A stretch of 8,586 nt of DNA. Source: an uncultured beta proteobacterium (lineage in GTDB: Bacteria; Pseudomonadota; Gammaproteobacteria; Burkholderiales; Burkholderiaceae). A model generated the notes under the pieces. That model made no database searches and was not told the DNA's origin. It saw nothing but the letters and a program-made list of their open reading frames with translations. This document shows, one piece after another, positions 1 to 7,018 of the stretch; the first letter of the stretch is position 1, and every line of letters begins with the position of its first letter. The stretch covers positions 1-8,586 of the forward strand of contig CAIMPQ010000121.1 of the NCBI GenBank assembly GCA_903843315.1. The letters run 5' to 3'. Made by a program: the position numbers and the translations under genes.

Positions 1-490
1 GCCGCGGATCGATCTCGATGGAGTATTCACCTCCGGGAAGTAACTCAAAATGCTCCCTTGTGTACTGCATTAACTCGATCATCTCTTCATGAGAAAGAAA
101 TGTTGGCGTACCACCACCCCAATGTAACTGAGTGATCGGGATCTTTTTCTGCGCCCCCATAGCTGAGCTCACCATTGCCATTTCTTTCGCCAGATACTTG
201 ATGTACTTTGCACTGCGGCCGTGATCTTTAGTAATAATCTTGTTACATCCGCAGTAATAACAAATATTGGGGCAAAACGGTAGATGGAAATAAAGGGATA
301 AGGGCTCATTTACTTTGGCAACCCGTTTTAATGCCCCTAAGTAGTCGGCTTCTGAAAACTCAGTCACAAAACGGTCGGCACTTGGATAAGAGGTATATCT
401 CGGTCCATTGATATCGAACTTTTTCAGTAATTCAGGATGAAATAAAACTTCTTTTTCTTCTGCTGGACCAGGAGTTACTACAGAGTTCAT
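1..490 (-). CDS. hemN: Oxygen-independent coproporphyrinogen III oxidase HemN, N-terminal part (cut by window edge)
   Basis: Radical SAM enzyme of haem synthesis that decarboxylates coproporphyrinogen III to protoporphyrinogen IX without oxygen, in the cytoplasm. The 163 visible residues read continuously from an ATG at 488-490 to the left edge. They carry the family hallmarks: RYTSYP near residues 31-36, the 4Fe-4S loop HLPFCPNICYYCGC with Cys73, Cys77 and Cys80 (CxxxCxxC) plus Cys82, and QLHWGGGTPTFL at 121-132, the glycine-rich SAM-binding segment. The order and wording match E. coli HemN rather than the shorter HemW, which lacks the YCGC ending. About two thirds of the protein lies outside the window. 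No clear Shine-Dalgarno precedes the ATG. It follows the FAD dehydrogenase gene by 26 bases on the same strand, so co-transcription is likely. Confidence 0.95.
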   Translation of the reverse strand, partial: MNSVVTPGPAEEKEVLFHPELLKKFDINGPRYTSYPSADRFVTEFSEADYLGALKRVAKVNEPLSLYFHLPFCPNICYYCGCNKIITKDHGRSAKYIKYLAKEMAMVSSAMGAQKKIPITQLHWGGGTPTFLSHEEMIELMQYTREHFELLPGGEYSIEIDPR

Positions 491-516
491 AAATGGTTCG
501 TCAATCAGTATCAAGG

Positions 517-2130
517 CTATTGAGAGAGGCAATCTAAGGCAAGCGCTTCTGCTACTTTAATCCCATCAACACCAGCCGACAAGATTCCACCTGCATAGCC
601 AGCACCTTCGCCGGCAGGATATAGGCCCTTAATGTTCAAACTCTGAAAGTTAACCCCTCTCGTGATGCGTAAAGGTGAGGAAGTTCTAGTTTCAACGCCA
701 GTTAAAACGGCGTCATTCATTGAAAACCCTTTAATTTGCTTTTCAAAGGCTGGTAAGGCCTCACGAATGGCTTCGATTGCAAAGGCAGGCAAACTCTCCG
801 CCAAATCCGTTAAGTGCACCCCTGGTTTGTAAGAGGGTTGAACACTGCCAAATTGGGTTGAAGGCTTCCCTTTTAAAAAGTCGCCAACTAACTGGCCTGG
901 AGCTTCATAAGTACCACCACCAAGCTCAAAGGCTTTGGATTCAATGGCGCGCTGAAATTCGATGCCAGCAAGCGGACCGCCTGGGTAATCCTCTGGAGTA
1001 ATGCCCACCACAATGCCTGCATTCGCATTTCGTTCATTGCGAGAATACTGACTCATACCGTTAGTAACAACGCGGTTGGGTTCTGATGCAGCAGCTACAA
1101 CCGTACCTCCTGGGCACATGCAAAAACTATATACAGAACGGCCATTCTTGGCATGGTGAACCAATTTGTAATCCGCGGCACCAATCAGCTCATTACCTGC
1201 GTGCGGACCAAGTCGCGCTCGATCAATAAGCGACTGGGGGTGTTCAATACGAAACCCCACCGAGAAAGGCTTCGCCTCCATAAATACTCCAGCAGCATAC
1301 AAAGCCTCAAAGGTATCCCGGGCACTATGTCCCAGAGCAAGAACTACATGACTTGCGGGTAGATCATCGTAGCCTTCAATCTTGACGCCAGTAATTTGCT
1401 CATCATGAATATCAAAGCCAATCACTTTCTGGGAAAAACGAATTTCACCACCGAGATCAATAATCTCTTGCCGGATCTTTTCCACCACACCTACTAGACG
1501 GAAGGTTCCAATATGAGGCTTGGCAACATAAACAATTTCTGCCGGTGCGCCAGCTTTGACAAACTCCTGAATGACTTTGCGACCGTAGAACTTAGGATCT
1601 TTAATTTGGCTATATAACTTGCCATCCGAAAAGGTGCCGGCCCCGCCCTCACCAAATTGCACATTCGATTCTGGGTTAAGAATATTTTTGCGCCATAAAC
1701 CCCAGGTGTCTTGTGTGCGTTCACGAACTTTTTTGCCACGCTCAAGGACGATAGGTTTAAAGCCCATTTGCGCCAAAACGAGCGCTGCAAATATTCCACA
1801 AGGACCAAAACCAATCACCACAGGGCGCAAGGCTTTACCGTTTGCAATGGACTCGGGTGCTTTAGCTACAAAATGGTAACTCGTATCCGGCGATAGTCTG
1901 ATATGAATATCACCATCAAATTGCTTTAGCAGACTCTCTTCATTCTTAGCAGCAAGATCTACTGTGTAGATGAATGACAGTGTCGCATTTTTTCTGGCAT
2001 CGTAACTGCGCTTGAAGATCTCAAATCGGAGTAAGTCTTTAGCAGGAATATTGAGGCGCTTCAAAATCGCCCCCTCCAGAGCTTCTGGAGCATGGTCGAT
2101 AGGCAAACGCAGTTCGGTGATACGGATCAT
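517..2130 (-). CDS. Uncharacterised FAD-dependent dehydrogenase (COG2509 type)
   Basis: A 537-residue cytoplasmic flavoprotein of the NAD(P)/FAD oxidoreductase class, substrate unknown. After about 100 N-terminal residues of a family-specific domain comes the dinucleotide fold VVIGFGPCGIFAA (GxGxxG at 107-112), with the FAD-ribose glutamate in VLERG at 128-132. Next is the conserved FGEGGAGTFSDGKL at 159-172, a middle CMCPGGTVVAAASE segment, and a C-terminal FAD-contact motif GLYPAGEGAGYAGGI near the end. Length and motif order fit full-length members of COG2509. No transmembrane segment or signal peptide is seen. The ATG at 2128-2130 gives the family's usual start; the upstream leader has no strong Shine-Dalgarno. 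It probably heads an operon with hemN, which hints at, but does not prove, a redox or tetrapyrrole link. Confidence 0.9.
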   Translation of the reverse strand: MIRITELRLPIDHAPEALEGAILKRLNIPAKDLLRFEIFKRSYDARKNATLSFIYTVDLAAKNEESLLKQFDGDIHIRLSPDTSYHFVAKAPESIANGKALRPVVIGFGPCGIFAALVLAQMGFKPIVLERGKKVRERTQDTWGLWRKNILNPESNVQFGEGGAGTFSDGKLYSQIKDPKFYGRKVIQEFVKAGAPAEIVYVAKPHIGTFRLVGVVEKIRQEIIDLGGEIRFSQKVIGFDIHDEQITGVKIEGYDDLPASHVVLALGHSARDTFEALYAAGVFMEAKPFSVGFRIEHPQSLIDRARLGPHAGNELIGAADYKLVHHAKNGRSVYSFCMCPGGTVVAAASEPNRVVTNGMSQYSRNERNANAGIVVGITPEDYPGGPLAGIEFQRAIESKAFELGGGTYEAPGQLVGDFLKGKPSTQFGSVQPSYKPGVHLTDLAESLPAFAIEAIREALPAFEKQIKGFSMNDAVLTGVETRTSSPLRITRGVNFQSLNIKGLYPAGEGAGYAGGILSAGVDGIKVAEALALDCLSQ

Positions 2131-2223
2131 GGGACTCTACGATACACAGTAATTTGAGGCTTACCCCTCTCTTCAAGGGAGCCCCTCAGGTCAAATAATA
2201 CTGGCTAAGGACTGTCTAGTCAT

Positions 2224-2256
2224 ATGCCGAGGGGGATACAGGCGATAATGCGGCAT
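2224..2256. promoter_or_regulatory. Inverted repeat and -10-like hexamer at the yaeQ start
   Basis: ATGCCG at 2224-2229 and CGGCAT at 2251-2256 form a perfect 6-bp inverted repeat with a 21-base spacer; the right arm takes in the first two bases of the yaeQ start codon. Inside it, GATAAT at 2244-2249 resembles a -10 hexamer (5 of 6), five bases before the ATG. No convincing -35 lies at the right distance. It could be an operator over a promoter, an mRNA hairpin over the start codon, or chance. Confidence 0.3.
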
Positions 2257-2803
2257 GGCTCTACGCGCAACTATCCACAAAGCCGACCTTCACGTCGCAG
2301 ATTCCGACCGCCACTATTACGGCAGCCATTCCCTCACTATTGCTAAACACCCTTCAGAAACTGAAGAGCGAATGATGATCAGAATCATCGCTTTTGCCCT
2401 ACAAGCAAATGAAGATTTGGTCTTCACCAAAGGCCTGAGTGATACCGATGAGCCTGATCTTTGGATCAAGGATCTCACGGATGCCATCAAGTTATGGATA
2501 GAAATAGGGCAACCTGACGAACGTCGCATCCTTAAAGCCTGCGGTAGATCTGATCAGGTGGTTGTGTATTGCTATGGTGGTCACACTAGCAAAATTTGGT
2601 GGGATGGTATTGCCAATAAACTCACGCGTGCTCGTAACTTACAGGTGATTTCAATTCCAGCAGATCAGGCAGCAGAACTCAATAAACTGGTTGAACGCAG
2701 TATGGTGCTCCATGTCAATGTTCAAGATGGTGAAGCTTACGTCTCCTCTGATCAAGGGCAAGTGACAATAACCCCTGAAGTGTGGCGTAGTAATCAAGCG
2801 TAA
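2255..2803 (+). CDS. yaeQ: YaeQ family protein
   Basis: A 182-residue protein that follows E. coli YaeQ nearly end to end: MALRATIHKA at the start, HPSETEERM at 32-40, DEPDLW at 65-70, WIEIGQPDERR at 81-91, IWW at 114-116, and an RSMVLHVNVQDG segment at 148-159. YaeQ has a fold related to PD-(D/E)XK nucleases, but its biochemical role is not established; E. coli yaeQ was first noted as a multicopy suppressor of rfaH loss. The ATG is chosen because it gives the conserved MAL start and an in-frame TAA lies just upstream at 2246-2248. No Shine-Dalgarno lies 5-12 bases before it; the GGGGGA at 2231-2236 is too far. The PIN-domain gene follows after 12 bases, so the two are probably one transcript. 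Confidence 0.93.
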   Translation: MALRATIHKADLHVADSDRHYYGSHSLTIAKHPSETEERMMIRIIAFALQANEDLVFTKGLSDTDEPDLWIKDLTDAIKLWIEIGQPDERRILKACGRSDQVVVYCYGGHTSKIWWDGIANKLTRARNLQVISIPADQAAELNKLVERSMVLHVNVQDGEAYVSSDQGQVTITPEVWRSNQA

Positions 2804-2815
2804 TTCATTTTCAAA

Positions 2816-3223
2816 ATGAAATCTGTTGTCTTTGATACCAATGTTTTGCTAGATCTATTTGTCTTTAATGACTTCAGAGCAATTCATCTAAAAGAGGTTT
2901 TGCTTAGTCGACAAATTGATGCCATTGCTAGCCCAAAAACGCTCGAAGAATTCGCTGACGTAATTTCTCGCCCCCTGTTTTCTCTGGATACAGACGCTCA
3001 AGAACAAATTCTTGTGAAGTGGCGCTTACTTGCAAGAGTATTGGAGGATCAAAACCTCTTATCAGCGCCCTGGCAATGCCAAGATGCCGATGATCAAGTC
3101 TTTCTAGATCTGGCCTATACCGCAAAGCCGTGTACTCTCATTAGCAAAGATAATGAAATATTAAAGCTAGCTAATAGAGCGGCCAATGAAGGAATCCAGA
3201 TTACCGCCGACTACACAGTCTAA
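2816..3223 (+). CDS. PIN-domain protein, putative toxin-like ribonuclease (COG1569 type)
   Basis: A 135-residue single-domain PIN protein. PIN domains are Mg-dependent RNases, often the toxin of toxin-antitoxin pairs. The expected acidic residues are present: Asp7 in VVFDTNVLLD, Glu44/Glu45 in KTLEEFADV, Asp90, Asp92 and Asp93 in QDADDQVFLDLA, and Asp112 in ISKDNEIL, so the active site looks intact. The sequence resembles the putative TA toxin PIN family usually placed in COG1569. No antitoxin-sized gene adjoins it: yaeQ lies 12 bases upstream and the convergent yhbW ends 18 bases downstream. The ATG lacks a clear Shine-Dalgarno (TTCATTTTCAAA precedes it), so translation may be weak or coupled to yaeQ. 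Either an orphan toxin or a housekeeping nuclease. Confidence 0.85.
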   Translation: MKSVVFDTNVLLDLFVFNDFRAIHLKEVLLSRQIDAIASPKTLEEFADVISRPLFSLDTDAQEQILVKWRLLARVLEDQNLLSAPWQCQDADDQVFLDLAYTAKPCTLISKDNEILKLANRAANEGIQITADYTV

Positions 3224-3241
3224 GCAGCAGCAAGAGAAATC

Positions 3242-4240
3242 TTAAAGACTCTGAGCAGCTTGCGCAGCTATTTCAAAAGATTTCAGACGGGCCTGATGAT
3301 CAAATATTTGCCCAGTGAAAATCATTTCACTTGCACCAGTTACCTCTAGCCATTGACGCATCCCCTTTCGAATAGTTTCTAGTGAACCCACCACGGAAAC
3401 TTGCAAGGTATGAGCAGCGGCAGCTTTTTCATGAGGCTCACAGAATTCATCAAGGTCAGCAATTGGCGGTGGCAATTGGCCCCGTGTGTTACGTCTCATC
3501 CGAACAACGTTCTGCTGTAATGTGGTGTATAGATGTTGCGCTTCTTCATCGCTATCCGCAGCCACTACATTCATGACAAATGCTGAATATGGCTTATCTA
3601 ATGTATCGGAGGGTTTAAAAAGTTCACGATAGATCTTCATCGCCTCCAATAATTGTTCCGGCGCAAAGTGGGAAGCAAAGGCATAAGGTAATCCAAAATG
3701 GGCAGCGAGTTGAGCGCCATAGAGGCTCGATCCTAAAATCCAAATAGGTACTTCCGTATTTGCCCCCGGTATTGCTTTTACAGCCTGCCCCTCAGAAATG
3801 GGTCCAAAGTAATGCTGCAATTCTCGAACATCCTGCGGAAAGCGATCTTCACTTCCCAGGAGATCTCGACGTAAAGCTCTGGCGGTCATTTGATCGGTAC
3901 CAGGCGCCCTCCCTAAACCCAAGTCAATTCGACCGGGGTATAAGGTCTCAAGAGTGCCAAATTGCTCTGCAATCACCAAGGGGGCATGATTTGGGAGCAT
4001 TACCCCTCCCGAGCCTACTCGAATTCGGGAGGTTCCCCCTGCTAAGTAGGCTATCAGTACTGCTGTTGCTGAGCTAGCATTACCGGTCATATTGTGGTGC
4101 TCGGCCACCCAGTAGCGCGTATAACCCCACTTCTCAGCGTGCCTAGCCACATCCAAAGAATTACGCAAGGCATCCCCTGCAGTAAATCCTTGCGGAATCG
4201 GAGATATATCTAGAATGGAGTACGGGATGGGATTTGCCAT
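3242..4240 (-). CDS. yhbW: LLM-class flavin-dependent oxidoreductase, YhbW type
   Basis: A luciferase-like monooxygenase fold protein of 332 residues, cytoplasmic, expected to use reduced flavin; the substrate is unknown. It aligns by eye with E. coli YhbW throughout: SILDISPIPQG at 8-18, YWVAEHHNMTG at 43-53, GSGGVMLPNHAPLVIAEQFG at 76-95, YPGRIDLGLGRAPGTDQ at 101-117, ILGSSLYGAQLAA at 168-180, FASHFAP at 188-194, and TGQIFDHQARL at 309-319. The start is taken as ATG 4238-4240 (MANPIPYS); a GTG directly upstream (4241-4243) is in frame and would add one residue. No Shine-Dalgarno is visible, but a promoter-like -10 ends six bases before the ATG. It converges with the PIN gene and diverges from the DUF1653-like gene. 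Confidence 0.92.
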   Translation of the reverse strand: MANPIPYSILDISPIPQGFTAGDALRNSLDVARHAEKWGYTRYWVAEHHNMTGNASSATAVLIAYLAGGTSRIRVGSGGVMLPNHAPLVIAEQFGTLETLYPGRIDLGLGRAPGTDQMTARALRRDLLGSEDRFPQDVRELQHYFGPISEGQAVKAIPGANTEVPIWILGSSLYGAQLAAHFGLPYAFASHFAPEQLLEAMKIYRELFKPSDTLDKPYSAFVMNVVAADSDEEAQHLYTTLQQNVVRMRRNTRGQLPPPIADLDEFCEPHEKAAAAHTLQVSVVGSLETIRKGMRQWLEVTGASEMIFTGQIFDHQARLKSFEIAAQAAQSL

Positions 4241-4246
4241 CACAAG

Positions 4247-4275
4247 ATCATACTGAGAAAGTACATTATTGACAT
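4247..4275 (-). promoter_or_regulatory. Putative yhbW promoter, possibly giving a leaderless mRNA
   Basis: On the minus strand ATGTCA (4270-4275, 4 of 6 to TTGACA) and TATGAT (4247-4252, 5 of 6 to TATAAT) are 17 bases apart. Transcription would begin about seven bases after the -10, which is at the ATG of yhbW (4240). No Shine-Dalgarno is present in the six intervening bases, which fits a leaderless transcript. Confidence 0.45.
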
Positions 4276-4495
4276 GATGAAGCAGAAAATGGCTGATCCT
4301 GACGATGGCCTATTTAAACCAGGTAGCAAATTGAAACACATCAAAACGGGGGGTTTTTATAAAGTGCTGTTGCTAGCCAATATTGAAGCCACTCTCGAAC
4401 CTGCTTATGTTTACGAATCCATGCAGTCAAATGACTTTTGGATTAGACCAAAGGCGGAAATGGAAGATGGGCGCTTTGTACTCATTTCCTCCTAA
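4274..4495 (+). CDS. Small DUF1653-like protein
   Basis: A 73-residue protein of unknown function. The core reads as a DUF1653-type domain: LKHIKTGGFYKVL at 20-32, then ATLEPAYVYES at 39-49, then FWIRPKAEM at 55-63 and GRF at 66-68. These match the family pattern of a glycine plus aromatic, TLEP, VY, W-RP, F. It is soluble, with no signal peptide. The start is uncertain: ATG at 4274, 4277 and 4289 are in frame; the last would give MADPDDGLF and keeps the whole core. slyX follows 13 bases after the stop, so the two are likely co-transcribed. A divergent promoter for yhbW occupies its upstream side. Confidence 0.7.
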   Translation: MMKQKMADPDDGLFKPGSKLKHIKTGGFYKVLLLANIEATLEPAYVYESMQSNDFWIRPKAEMEDGRFVLISS

Positions 4496-4508
4496 AAGAG
4501 ATCAAAAT

Positions 4509-4709
4509 ATGACTGAAGACAGAATCACCAACCTAGAAATCCAGCTGAGCTTTACCGAGGACCTGATCGAAAAACTGAATGAGATCGTCTATAAGCAACA
4601 GCAACAAATCGAGTTTCTCTATCGGGAGCTAAAGGACATTAAAGAGCAAGCTAGTAGCCCAGGATCTGGTGGTGGTGGCCTCAAAGATGAAATTCCACCT
4701 CACTACTAA
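4509..4709 (+). CDS. slyX: SlyX family protein
   Basis: A 66-residue protein. Residues 3-47 form a heptad-patterned coiled coil (RITNLEIQLSFTEDLIEKLN, then QQQQIEFLYRELK). A glycine-rich linker at 52-57 and the closing PPHY tail follow. The N-terminal coiled coil and the PPHY ending are typical of SlyX, whose role is unknown. The reading frame stays open further upstream to an ATG at 4383, but that extension overlaps the preceding gene and is not SlyX-like; the ATG at 4509 is preceded by AAAGAGAT, a fair Shine-Dalgarno. It is probably transcribed with the DUF1653-like gene just upstream. Confidence 0.88.
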   Translation: MTEDRITNLEIQLSFTEDLIEKLNEIVYKQQQQIEFLYRELKDIKEQASSPGSGGGGLKDEIPPHY

Positions 4710-4740
4710 ACCACTGATAAGATTGTGCTGCACGTGTCAT

Positions 4741-4761
4741 TTTCTACAACTTTTATAGAAA
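4741..4761 (+). repeat. Small inverted repeat over the ribosome-binding region of the next gene
   Basis: TTTCTA at 4741-4746 and TAGAAA at 4756-4761 are perfectly complementary with a 9-base loop. The right arm overlaps AGAAAGAT, the only Shine-Dalgarno-like sequence before the ATG at 4769. The stem is AT-rich and weak, so it may be without effect. Confidence 0.3.
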
Positions 4762-4768
4762 GATAACC

Positions 4769-5116
4769 ATGGGTAACTTAACGCTATTTCTAATCCAGTG
4801 GGGCTTAACTTCTTTATCTCTTTGGGTGGCTAGCTATATTTTTAGCGGCTTACGCTTTGCAGATGGCGGCTCACTTCTGATTGCCGCTCTAGTCTTAGGC
4901 TTTGCGAATGCCATTGTTAAACCACTGTTAATACTCTTTACGCTACCGCTAACAGTTCTGACCATGGGTCTATTTTTACTAGTGGTCAATGCTTTGGTGC
5001 TGATGCTGGTATCTGCAGTAGTCAGTGGATTTTCGATCTCTAGCTTCTGGACTGCATTATTTGCCAGTATCTTTATTTCCTTATTCAGCCTCTTTATCAG
5101 CGGCTTGGTTTTTTAA
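4769..5116 (+). CDS. Phage-holin-4-2/YvlD family membrane protein
   Basis: A 115-residue inner-membrane protein with four predicted transmembrane helices at about 5-26, 34-53, 56-83 and 92-113. The segment GFANAIVKPLLILFTLPLT at 44-62, followed by TMGLFLLVVNALVL, is the conserved centre of the family once named mycobacterial four-TM phage holin (PF04020, YvlD-like). Despite the name, members are chromosomal genes with no proven lytic role, and nothing phage-like is nearby. A weak Shine-Dalgarno (AGAAAGAT) precedes the ATG. It lies 59 bases after slyX and may be the last gene of that transcript or have its own promoter. It converges with the AsmA gene, 13 bases apart. Confidence 0.88.
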   Translation: MGNLTLFLIQWGLTSLSLWVASYIFSGLRFADGGSLLIAALVLGFANAIVKPLLILFTLPLTVLTMGLFLLVVNALVLMLVSAVVSGFSISSFWTALFASIFISLFSLFISGLVF

Positions 5117-5129
5117 TAAAACTTCTGGA

Positions 5130-6971
5130 TTAATTCGATCCGGGATAAATACTCGACCAGGAGTGCAGTGCCGTAGCACAGGACTGCCTCTTGCTTGTGA
5201 GTGATTTTGCATTCTCGGCAGCAATACTGACACCCCCAGTTAAAAACCCAAGTCCAATAGAGACTGCACTGCTAACAACACCCTCTTTATTCACTCCTAC
5301 TTGAGGGTTTTGGAGAGTTCCCACCAACTGCACTAAGCCGCCTAAATCAAATCCCGTTGTAAGGCCAGACTTCTCTTGAGGATCGATTTTTATATTAATT
5401 GCTTCAGTATTGAGGTTCACACTGCCCGATAAAGCAATATCTAATCGATCGGTCTCCACCCCAACGGAGTTCTTTAAAGAAATCATCCCATTGGTAACCG
5501 GTAAATACGCTACAGCACATTCCAGAATCGTAGTATTGGTTTTTTTACGCGTGGGGTTGATGGTATCCAAAAGAGTGATGACAAAATCTCCGCCTTTATT
5601 GAGCAATTTTGAATCGAGATTGGCATTGTTGATGGAGATCTGCAGAGCACCGTTAGAAGAAGCAGCCAACTGATGCAAGCTTTTGCCTTTCCCCGATAAG
5701 TTAAATGCAATCTGAGTATTACCACCGCTCACTTTTGCATTTGAATCAGTGCCGACATAAATTTGCTCTAGAGTAAATCCTTTGGCTATACCCTTCATGC
5801 TGACCAGAGGGCTTGCGCTATTGATTTGAGAAATTACACCCTGAGCTTGGGCCTGACCTTTACCAAGATCAAAGCTCACACCATTTACCTCAAGCATATC
5901 GCCCTTAAAAAGCACGCCGGCTTGTAAGTTTTTCCATGGGGCTTGATCTGGAATATTTAACTCAGCAATATTGATGCTTACTTTCCCGCTAGCCTCCGGG
6001 ATCAAGTCGAACGGTAGGGGTTGGTCGCTAAAGAAATACTTGCCCTGCGAAGTTTTAGGGGCAACTGGTGCTTTGGCATTGGCAGAGCCGGAGGCAGCGG
6101 TAGCAGCCACCAAAGGGATCAAATCAAACGATTTAGAGCTCATTTTGATGTTAAATTGCGGTAACTTCTGTGGGCTTTTATTAATCTGCCCCTCAATATC
6201 CATGGATTTGCCGTTTAAGGAGAGGTTGAAGTCAAGCTTCATGTTTACCGGAGATTGATCCCAGTCGATGATGGCCTGACGCAATGCGCTAGTCTTGCCC
6301 TTCAAGCCTAATTTGTAATTTGCGTATTGAAGATCCAATAAGACAGTTGTTTTACTCCCACCACCTTCTAATGCAAATTGAGGAACTGTAATCAGTTTCA
6401 CAGAATTACTAGCATCCTGGTAACTGATGCGCGCATCAGAAATATGAATCGATGTAATGGCTACAAAATTACTTTCATCAGATGTAGCCTGTGTAGTTGA
6501 GGTGGCAGCATTTGTAGTGTTGGTATTTTTTACATTAACGGATTCTTTTGGACTACTTGGCACGATAACTGGCGAACTTAAATCCCAGTTATCCTGCCCC
6601 GCTTTATTGGACTGCAAATGAAGTATCAGCCCATGAACACTAATGCTGCCAATTTCAACGCGCTTTGCAAAAAGAGGTAATAACTTAATATCAAGCTCAA
6701 CCTGTTTTAAGCTAAGCATCTGGGGGTCGCTTGCCCAATCAGCATTACTTAAGCTTACTTGCTCAGCCTTTAATCCAATTGAAGGAAAGAAAGTCAGGCT
6801 TACGGGGCCGGAAATGGTTAAATCCCGCCCACTAGCCTCTTTCACAGAAGAGCTCAAAAACTTTGTTAATGCCACAGTATTAATCGAAGAAACGGCATAC
6901 CAAGAAATGAGACTCCCTATACCCACTATAGAGATCAGAACGATGAGGAAGATTTTCAAGGGTTTACTCAT
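5130..6971 (-). CDS. AsmA family protein
   Basis: A 613-residue envelope protein. An uncleaved N-terminal anchor spans about residues 6-28 (FLIVLISIVGIGSLISWYAV), leaving the remainder in the periplasm. The N-terminal AsmA domain shows SGRDLTISGPVSLTFFPSIG at 47-66 and NADW at 76-79, then NWDL at 128-131. An Asn/Thr/Ser-rich linker lies at about 146-165. The rest is the beta-rich repeat-like body and the AsmA C-terminal region, including LSGSVNLNTEAINIKIDPQE and GLVQLVGTLQNPQVGV. AsmA-like proteins relate to the TamB/YhdP group of bridge-like lipid-transfer proteins and influence outer-membrane lipid balance; a role for this copy is inferred from the family only. The ATG at 6969-6971 follows a plausible promoter closely. 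It is divergent from yjdM. Confidence 0.88.
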   Translation of the reverse strand: MSKPLKIFLIVLISIVGIGSLISWYAVSSINTVALTKFLSSSVKEASGRDLTISGPVSLTFFPSIGLKAEQVSLSNADWASDPQMLSLKQVELDIKLLPLFAKRVEIGSISVHGLILHLQSNKAGQDNWDLSSPVIVPSSPKESVNVKNTNTTNAATSTTQATSDESNFVAITSIHISDARISYQDASNSVKLITVPQFALEGGGSKTTVLLDLQYANYKLGLKGKTSALRQAIIDWDQSPVNMKLDFNLSLNGKSMDIEGQINKSPQKLPQFNIKMSSKSFDLIPLVAATAASGSANAKAPVAPKTSQGKYFFSDQPLPFDLIPEASGKVSINIAELNIPDQAPWKNLQAGVLFKGDMLEVNGVSFDLGKGQAQAQGVISQINSASPLVSMKGIAKGFTLEQIYVGTDSNAKVSGGNTQIAFNLSGKGKSLHQLAASSNGALQISINNANLDSKLLNKGGDFVITLLDTINPTRKKTNTTILECAVAYLPVTNGMISLKNSVGVETDRLDIALSGSVNLNTEAINIKIDPQEKSGLTTGFDLGGLVQLVGTLQNPQVGVNKEGVVSSAVSIGLGFLTGGVSIAAENAKSLTSKRQSCATALHSWSSIYPGSN

Positions 6972-6980
6972 GATGTATTC

Positions 6981-7010
6981 ATTCTATATCGGAGCAAAGA
7001 AGGCGGTCAG
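6981..7010 (-). promoter_or_regulatory. Putative promoter of the AsmA gene
   Basis: On the minus strand CTGACC (7005-7010, 4 of 6) and TAGAAT (6981-6986, 5 of 6) are 18 bases apart. The -10 ends nine bases before the ATG, so the leader would be only a few bases long. No Shine-Dalgarno lies between. Confidence 0.35.
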
Positions 7011-7018
7011 GCTTAGAC

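Noticed and set aside
501..514. FNR-box-like sequence TCAAT-CAGT-ATCAA just upstream of hemN
   Set aside because: One half matches the FNR consensus TTGAT-N4-ATCAA, but the other has two mismatches, it lies only about 17 bases before the start codon inside a probable operon, and no promoter is positioned for activation by it.
2167..2181. Near-palindrome CTCTCTTCAAGGGAG in the divergent yaeQ/FAD region
   Set aside because: It is short with a 3-base loop and one wobble pair, and is not positioned relative to any convincing promoter.
4269..4274. Perfect TTGACA on the plus strand
   Set aside because: It overlaps the start codon of the DUF1653-like gene and no -10-like hexamer lies 16-18 bases downstream.
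4383..4508. In-frame N-terminal extension of SlyX
   Set aside because: It would overlap the DUF1653-like gene and is not SlyX-like, while ATG 4509 has a good Shine-Dalgarno and gives the normal SlyX length.
5087..5114. Hairpin AGCC/GGCT followed by six T bases at the end of the holin-like gene
   Set aside because: The stem is only four pairs with an 11-base loop and three bases before the T-run; it could be a weak terminator, but the T-run is explained by Val-Phe codons.
4769..5116. Phage remnant suggested by the holin family name
   Set aside because: The family is chromosomal and widespread; no endolysin, integrase, attachment repeat or other phage gene is in the window.
5125..5143. Inverted repeat CTGGAT/ATCCGG over the AsmA stop codon as a terminator
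   Set aside because: On the minus strand, the relevant one, it has an A-C mismatch and only four continuous pairs, and the T-rich tail starts three bases late.
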